From Strigamia acuminata (lineage: Eukaryota > Arthropoda > Chilopoda > Geophilomorpha > Linotaeniidae): a stretch of DNA of 60,000 nt. Numbering within the stretch: position 1 is the first letter of the stretch; the number at the start of each line of letters is the position of its first letter. The translations under genes and the position numbers were made by a program. Below the pieces are notes generated by a model that was not told where the DNA came from, ran no database searches, and worked only from the letters and a program-made list of their open reading frames with translations. This document shows, piece after piece, positions 54,235 to 60,000 of the stretch. The stretch spans positions 15,050,517 to 15,110,516 of the forward strand of contig OX442318.1 of the NCBI GenBank assembly GCA_949358305.1, given 5' to 3'.

Positions 54235-55593
54235 TCACTCTAGTTCAAGGGCTCTCACATGTTTCACTGACCTTTTTAACTCTCTTCCATCGGGTAACAC
54301 TACTTTGACAACACGGATTTGACCATCATCACCGGGAAAAATTTCTTTTATCCTAGCAAGGGGCCAAAAATATGGGTTTGTACCCACTTTCTCTAGCAGC
54401 ACTATTTGGTCCACTTTAGGATTTTTGAAGAACTTATCACCTTTGGTTTCGTAAAAATTCATTAATTGCATGAGGTAACTCTTTTTCCAAATTTTCCAAA
54501 ATTCCCATATAAATTGGCGTTGTTTAATATCCAATTTTCTCAAATCTGATTTTTTAATTGCACTCAGTTGTTTGTTTATTACGTATTTGGGCATACCTCC
54601 TGTTAGAAAGTTTTCAGGTGCCAAAATTCTACCACCATCAACACTGTCCGGGACGTAAGATAAGGGTCTTGAATTTAACACTGAACTAATTTCCAAGGCC
54701 AAAGTTTGGAGAGTTTCCAAGTCAACGACGCTGCGCAATAAAGTCTTTCGAAGTTTATCTTTTACGGAGCGGACTAGACGCTCCCATGCTCCGCCCATCC
54801 ATGGAGACAGCGGTGGGATGAATGTCCAAAGCACCCTTTTTTCGGATAGGAAAGTTTTCACATCTTTATGACCGATGAGTTTTCCCCACGATTGTAATTC
54901 GACGCTCCCGCGCTCAAAAGTCTTACTGTTGTCAGAGAAAATCTTTCCGGGGTATCCATAACGTGCTCCAAATCTTCTCATCGCAAGCAAAAACTTTGGC
55001 ACAGAAAGGTCTTCTGACACTTCTAAATGTATTGATCGGGTCACCATGCAGGTGACATAAATGGGACCCAGGTGGTCAACTCCTGTGTTTTGGAATGGCG
55101 CCGCTGGTGTCACACGTTCAGCAGGAAGGTCACCCGTTGAAGGGTTGTTGCGAGCAAGTTTTCCTCGTCTGCAAATTTCACATTCTCGAATAACTGTCTG
55201 TATAGTTCTTCTTCCTCTAATAATCCAAAATCGTTCGCGTAAATGATACAAAGTTTCGCTTATGTCACCGTGAAGCAACTCCAAATGCACTTTCTTAATT
55301 AACAGTCTTGTTATCCAACTTTCATAATGCAAGATGATTGGATAAACTTCCTCAAATGTCAACAAAGATTTTTTCAATCGGCTACGAAGTCGAAGTAATC
55401 CGTCCTCGTCAATGAAGAGCTCGAAATTGCGTAGGGTGGAGTGTTTAGACAGTTCTCTTTTGTTTTTCACATCCTCAACTTCCTCAGAAAAATGTAATTT
55501 CTGCGAAAACTGCAGGATCTTCAATTGGTTGGCCTCTATCTCGAGTGGCGAGAGAGGCTCGCCGCGCAAAGGTTTGTTTTTCCATCTCAAAAT
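54235..55593 (-). pseudogene. BEL/Pao integrase region (same frame as pol, after a TAA)
   Basis: About 450 codons continue the pol frame right after the stop at 55596-55594; there is no ATG at the start. Domains in order: HHCC-type zinc region (LLHGDISETLYHLRERFW, then CEICRRGK), catalytic core with GVDHLGPIYV, a TRSIHLE strand, FSDNSKTF and WERLVRSVKDKLRK, and a C-terminal DUF5641-like end (LPDGRELKRSVKHVRALEL). It inserts the cDNA. The frame is otherwise uninterrupted over 1.36 kb, so decay is recent. Confidence 0.9.
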
Positions 55594-58323
55594 TTACGAA
55601 AAAACTCTCAAAAGTCTGTTGTAATTCCGGAAACGTTTGAAGAATTGACCAATAAAGCTTTCTTTAACTTGAATAGTCATCACAATGATTTTTCGTTCCT
55701 CTTCTGGAAGATTTTCTTGTATAATTTCCTTTTTCTCTAGTTTTGAAACATCAACTCCGAACCACCAAAGTTTATTGTTCATCAATGTTTTTGAGTTGTG
55801 TGGTCGAGTCAATAAATCAGCTGGGTTAAATTCTGTTGGTACATGAGACCATTGTTCGGGCTTGGTAGAAGAAATAATTTCTTGGACACGGTTCGAGACG
55901 TATGGTTTCCACACATTTTTATCGGAATTGATCCAGGCTAAAGTAATGGTGGAGTCCGAGTAGTATCGCACTTCAGTGACTGGGTAGCCAGGAAGAAAAT
56001 TCTCAAGCAGATACTTTGTCATTCTTACTCCTACCAGTGCTGCAGTTAATTCAAGTCGAGGAAGTGTGATTTTCTTGGCTGGCGCAATACGGCATTTGCT
56101 CAACAGTAAAGTTCTTTTGCCCTCCAAGTTGACGACAAAAATTGAACAGCCGAATGCTTTCATACTGGCATCGCAGAAAACTTCCAGTGTTATGTCCTGA
56201 CCGGAATAAGTCTGTAGCCAACGTTGAACTTTTAATTCCTCCAACTTCTGTATGTCGAGATTAAATTCTTCGACTTCTTTTTTCTCGGAGTCAAGAATCA
56301 CTTCGTCCCAATTTTTCGTTCGAGCCCAGATGGCTTGAACAAGTAGTTTCATTCGAAGAACGACAGGTGAGATGAGACCCATCGGATCAAATATGGATGC
56401 CATAAATGAGACCACTCCTCGTTTCGTTGTGGGAATTTTTTCTAACTTCGGGATTTTAAACATCATCGTGTCGTCTTGCGTATCCCATAAGATTCCCAAC
56501 ATCTTGATGATTTTAAGATCTTCAAAATTCTCACCTCTCATGTGAAAATTTCTAGATTGAAGATTTTCAAAGACGGTCTTGTTAGCAGTTGCCCATTTAA
56601 CAAGGGGAAGTTTCCCGTCGTCTAGAATCATCTTCAAATTCTCTGCATGTGTCGTTGTATCGGCGGTGAAATCTCCTCCAGAAGTCAAATCATCCATAAA
56701 GATTCCGCCATCTAAAGCATCTACTTCTTTTGCATGAGTTTCTTCGAATTGTTTCGCTTGTTTTCGAATGGTTGCACATAAAAGGAATGGCGACGAAATT
56801 ACTCCAAATGGCACTACAATCATTCGCAGTATTAAAATGTGATTCCATAGATTCTTCCATGAATATGGTTGTTTGAAATAGTCGCGAGTAACCCACAAAA
56901 AGCGTAAAAAGTTTCTATGTGTTGGGTTAATTAAAACTTGAAGGAAAGCTTGTTTAATATCTGCGATGATCGGGATGCAATATAGTCTAAATCTCACCAA
57001 CACAAGAATTAAGTCTGGATTTAAAGATGGGCCAGGGTACAAGCACTCGTTTAACGAAAGTTTTCCTTTTTTAGCCGACGATGCGTTGAACACTATCCGA
57101 AATTTGGTCGTGTCCCGGTCCTCTTTCACAACAGGGTGGTGAGGGATATTATAAATTCCCTTTCTCATGAAACGTTCTTCTTTGGGAACCTCTTCGGCGT
57201 GTTCCTCCACAACGTATTGCATAATTGCTTCATCGTACCTCTTCTTGAGATCTTCATTCGTGTCTATTCGTTTGAGAGTATTTGCCAATTGGTTCATCGA
57301 TTTTTCCCAATTAGAGTCCAAATCCTCTTCTAAACCGTTGAATGGCAACAAGACTTCATATCTTCCGTCATCCATTCGCTGGGTTGTCTTTTCAAATCTG
57401 TCTCTGGTGAAGTCGGATTCTTTTTCTCCAGAATCTATTTCTATCGCTTCCAGATTCCACAACTTGTCCAGCTTCTGATTAATGTCGATTTGGCAGGTAT
57501 TACAACATGATGTAAGATCGGCTTCCTCTTCAAACAGGCTGGTATTTCCAGCTGCGCCAGAAAGCACCCATCCGAACAACGTGTTGATAAGTCCAAGATC
57601 TTCATTAATCTTCTTGCGACCTTCTTTCAGAATTTTCCACCAAACGTCAACTCCTAACAGGAGGTCAACATTGGCAGTTGTTGCTGGCAAATCTTCTGCT
57701 AATTCCATGTTCAGTTTCTTCATCTTTTCAATGACTGAAGGATTCAAGATTCCTTGAACTCTTGGGAGGTTTTCAACGGATAACATGGTCAACTTGATAT
57801 CTTGTTCATCATGTTTGGACTTGAGATTTATGTTGAACACGTCGTAATCCGTTTCTGCTGGCGTAGAATCATTAAATCTTTGAGTAGTCGCCGATATACT
57901 TCCACATTTCTTCAATTTGAGACGGTTGACCAATGCAGTGGTAATAAATGACCGATGACTGCCCGGATCAATCATTCCGCGAATATGATGAAATCCACCA
58001 GACTTCGTTTTTAAATCTGCGGTGAAAATCATTAGTTGAAGGGTTGTGGAGATGGCACACGAGACGTGGGTCGTCACTTGTGGCTCCTTCGGCTTCTCAA
58101 CATTGCTTGGAGAATTCTTCACTTCTTGTTTTTTGCAAATGGTGGAGTGATGTCTCCCACCGCAATGCTTGCAGGAAAATTTGACTTTGCAATCACCAAC
58201 TCTATGTTCAGTTCTGAAACAGTTGTAACAAAGTCTGTTTTTCTTAACTATTTCGATTTTTGCATTGATTTCGTACTCCTTTCCGCACGATCCATTCAGA
58301 TGATTTTCGTCACAAAAATGCAC
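55594..58323 (-). pseudogene. pol: BEL/Pao pol: zinc knuckles, protease, RT, RNase H
   Basis: A 909-codon frame with no ATG start, overlapping the gag frame by 28 nt at -1. It begins within the first zinc knuckle (CDENHLNGSC), then CYNCFRTEHRVGDC and CKHCGGRHHSTIC. The aspartic protease has GMIDPGSHRSFIT, where most relatives have D-S-G. The RT has DIKQAFLQV, VPFGVISSPF and the active site FMDD. RNase H follows (EVFCDASMKAFGC, LTAALVGV, YSDSTITLAWI). It ends at TAA 55596-55594. Confidence 0.92.
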
Positions 58324-59441
58324 TTCATAGTCTTTAAAGGCGCACTTTTGTTGTCCGATTTAGGTTCACTCTTTGTCTTTGCACTAGTAGACTGCTTGGC
58401 GTCTTGAGTGGCTGCACACGTGGTCATTGAACCTTTCACTTTCGTTTTCTCTACCTCAGATTTTTCATTCTCGTCTTTCTTCGATTTTTCAGAAACGTTT
58501 TCAATTCGTTCGGCCATTGCAACTTCATTCACAAAGAAATTGAGCAATGTAACGATATTCTTGTTTTGCATTCCGTGAACCTGGTAGAATCTCAATGCCA
58601 TAGAATTGGGAAACTTGCTAATTATGTCGGGTAATAAGAAAGCTCCTGAAGTTTGAATAGGAATCTTTAATTGCTCGAGCAGTCTTATTGTCGCAGAAAT
58701 TTTCGTCAAATTTGTTTTTATCGCTTTGGTTGGATATACACTGGAAATTGTTTTTAAGTCTCTAATGGATTTGATTAGTGCAGTTTGTTGGGCATCCTCA
58801 TCATCATAGTTTCTTTCGAGTTCCTCTCTGGCTAAGTCATATGATTCCTCGATCAAAGGGAAGGTGGAGATGAGAGTCGCTGCCTCACCAATGCACATGG
58901 TCTGCAAGTATTGTAGTTTCTCAACGTTACTTAGGTCTGGATCCTTGTGTACGGAGGTCTCAAAGTTGCTCTTGAACGTTCGGTACTTCAAAATATCCCC
59001 GTCGAACTTTACGGATTCCAGTTTGGGCAGTTTCGAATTTTTTCTAAACGAAGCTGTCGCGTTCAAAGTTGTATTCTGAGATATGTTTGCATTGGAGCTT
59101 GTAGACGTATTTAATCTTCCTCCCAACGTTGGAATTGATCGCTTGGAAACTTCGTATCTCTTGCGAAGAAGATCCACTCTAGCTTGCATAAGCTCAAGTT
59201 TGTCAATGCATTCAAGATAATATTGGTGGTCGGAATAATTCTGTAATTCATTCAAAGCACCTACTATCCGTGTCTCTTTTGGGTTGGCAGTTTGCACTAG
59301 CGCTTCCAGTTCTCCTGGATCTGCTGTCTTCTCCGATATAGACAACAAATGATTCATTGCAGTGACCTGCGCTTCCCATCTTTGCTCAAATATGTTGATT
59401 TGATCTGCAGTAAGTAGATCTCTCATTGTAGGTTCCGCCAT
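58296..59441 (-). pseudogene. gag: BEL/Pao Gag
   Basis: The ATG is at 59441 (MAEPTMRDLLTADQINIFEQ), 381 codons, with a DUF1759-type capsid region (LPKLESVKFDGDILKYRTFK, KLQYLQTMCIGEAATLI). In BEL elements gag and pol are normally one open frame. Here gag stops at 58296 and pol continues in the -1 frame. The change falls at a short T run within the first zinc knuckle, which suggests a 1-nt loss rather than programmed shifting. Confidence 0.88.
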
Positions 59442-60000
59442 TTTCTCTGTCCTCTCTCTCAAAAAATTCGACTTTGAAATTTGGAAAGAACAAATAAACA
59501 CTGGCTTGACAATTCAACTTTGTTTTAACTTTTAAGAGAATAAACCTTGTAATTTTATCCCCCAAAAAGCACTCAATTTTCACAGTTTTTGTTTTAACTT
59601 TAGAGAGAATAAACTTTGTAATTTTTTCCCCCAAAAAGCACTCAATTTTCACGGTCCTTGTTGACACGCAAAAATTTTAGAATATCAAATGTTTGGCCAA
59701 TCGAGGATGACCAAAAATTTGAGCGGTTTTGTGTACGTAAGTAAAACGTGACACAATACCCTGCACACTTTGAAAATAATTGACGGTTTGTTTTGCAACA
59801 AAGCACGCCAAAAAACTCTTTTGAAAATAATTGACGGTTTGTTTTGCAACAAAGCACGCCAAAAAACTCCTAACTTAAAATTTTGACTTAACTGACAGCT
59901 CATGCAACGTGAAACTAATCAGTTCTACTCTAAACAAATCAAATCTCCCCCGCTTATGGCGGTTATACTGGAGAACTAAGCACAAAATGAAAACACACTT
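59442..60000 (-). other. BEL/Pao leader with two tandem duplications
   Basis: A roughly 69-bp unit (containing CCCCCAAAAAGCACTCAATT) is duplicated at about 59522-59658. A 51-bp unit (TTTGAAAATAATTGACGG and beyond) is duplicated at 59769-59869. The 5' LTR and primer site are not recognised before the window end. Confidence 0.7.

Larger units (their letters stand above)
53213..60000 (-). mobile_element. BEL/Pao LTR retrotransposon, 5' end outside the window
   Basis: Minus-strand order: leader, gag, zinc knuckles, aspartic protease, RT, RNase H, integrase with DUF5641-like C-terminus, tentative 3' LTR. The coding region is interrupted by one frame change between gag and pol and one TAA between RNase H and integrase, so this copy is probably not autonomous. 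The 5' LTR is not in the window. Confidence 0.9.

Noticed and set aside
58296-58323. Programmed frameshift between BEL gag and pol
   Set aside because: The T run does not make an X XXY YYZ heptamer in the gag frame, the change disrupts a zinc knuckle, and BEL elements normally use one frame. A 1-nt loss is simpler.

Overview
This 60 kb window comes from an AT-rich invertebrate genome; the exact group cannot be fixed from the sequence. The eukaryotic origin is clear from spliced coding exons with GT-AG introns, LTR retrotransposons of three superfamilies, hAT-type MITEs with exact target-site duplications, foldback elements and minisatellites. There are no bacterial operons.

Host gene. From about 2.1 kb to 42.8 kb, on the + strand, lies a complete-looking gene for a KIRREL / Kirre-Roughest / SYG-1 type adhesion receptor. 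I reconstruct 12 coding exons. Their reading phases match at all 11 junctions and they sum to 2196 nt (731 codons plus stop). They give a signal peptide, five C2-type Ig domains that each keep their cysteine pair, one membrane segment and a cytoplasmic tail ending in the PDZ-binding residues T-H-V. Four introns are only 64-74 nt; the others are long and full of repeats.

Retrotransposons. A 13.4 kb Ty3/gypsy element (2687-16096, minus strand) sits inside intron 1. It has 1164-bp LTRs with one seen mismatch, an ACCT target duplication, a very large Gag, a Pol reached through a textbook -1 frameshift signal, a third ORF that appears to be spliced, and a small LTR-encoded ORF with a C-terminal membrane anchor. 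A second young element (44127-49454, minus) just past the 3' end of the host gene is a gag-only (TR-GAG) retrotransposon with 938-bp LTRs, an ACTT duplication and a tRNA-Pro-type primer site. Its start codon directly follows a 36-nt A run. A BEL/Pao element (about 53.2 kb to beyond 60 kb, minus) carries one frame change and one in-frame stop. Relics include a Ty3 RT/RNase H piece (24.8-25.5 kb), a Ty1/copia piece (29.2-29.6 kb) and a copia-like LTR with an initiator-Met primer site (51.1-51.5 kb).

Other structure. Intron 3 contains a 0.5 kb inverted duplication carrying an alpha/beta-hydrolase-like fragment in each arm, with a small spliced leucine-rich-repeat-like gene fragment between them. 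Intron 10 contains a 1.05 kb element with inverted ends and an IAP-style RING finger. Three minisatellites (18, 16 and 21 bp periods) lie just upstream of host exons 2, 8 and 12. The most novel material is the Ty3 element's combination of frameshift signal, spliced ORF3 and LTR-encoded tail-anchored protein, followed by the RING element and the TR-GAG element.
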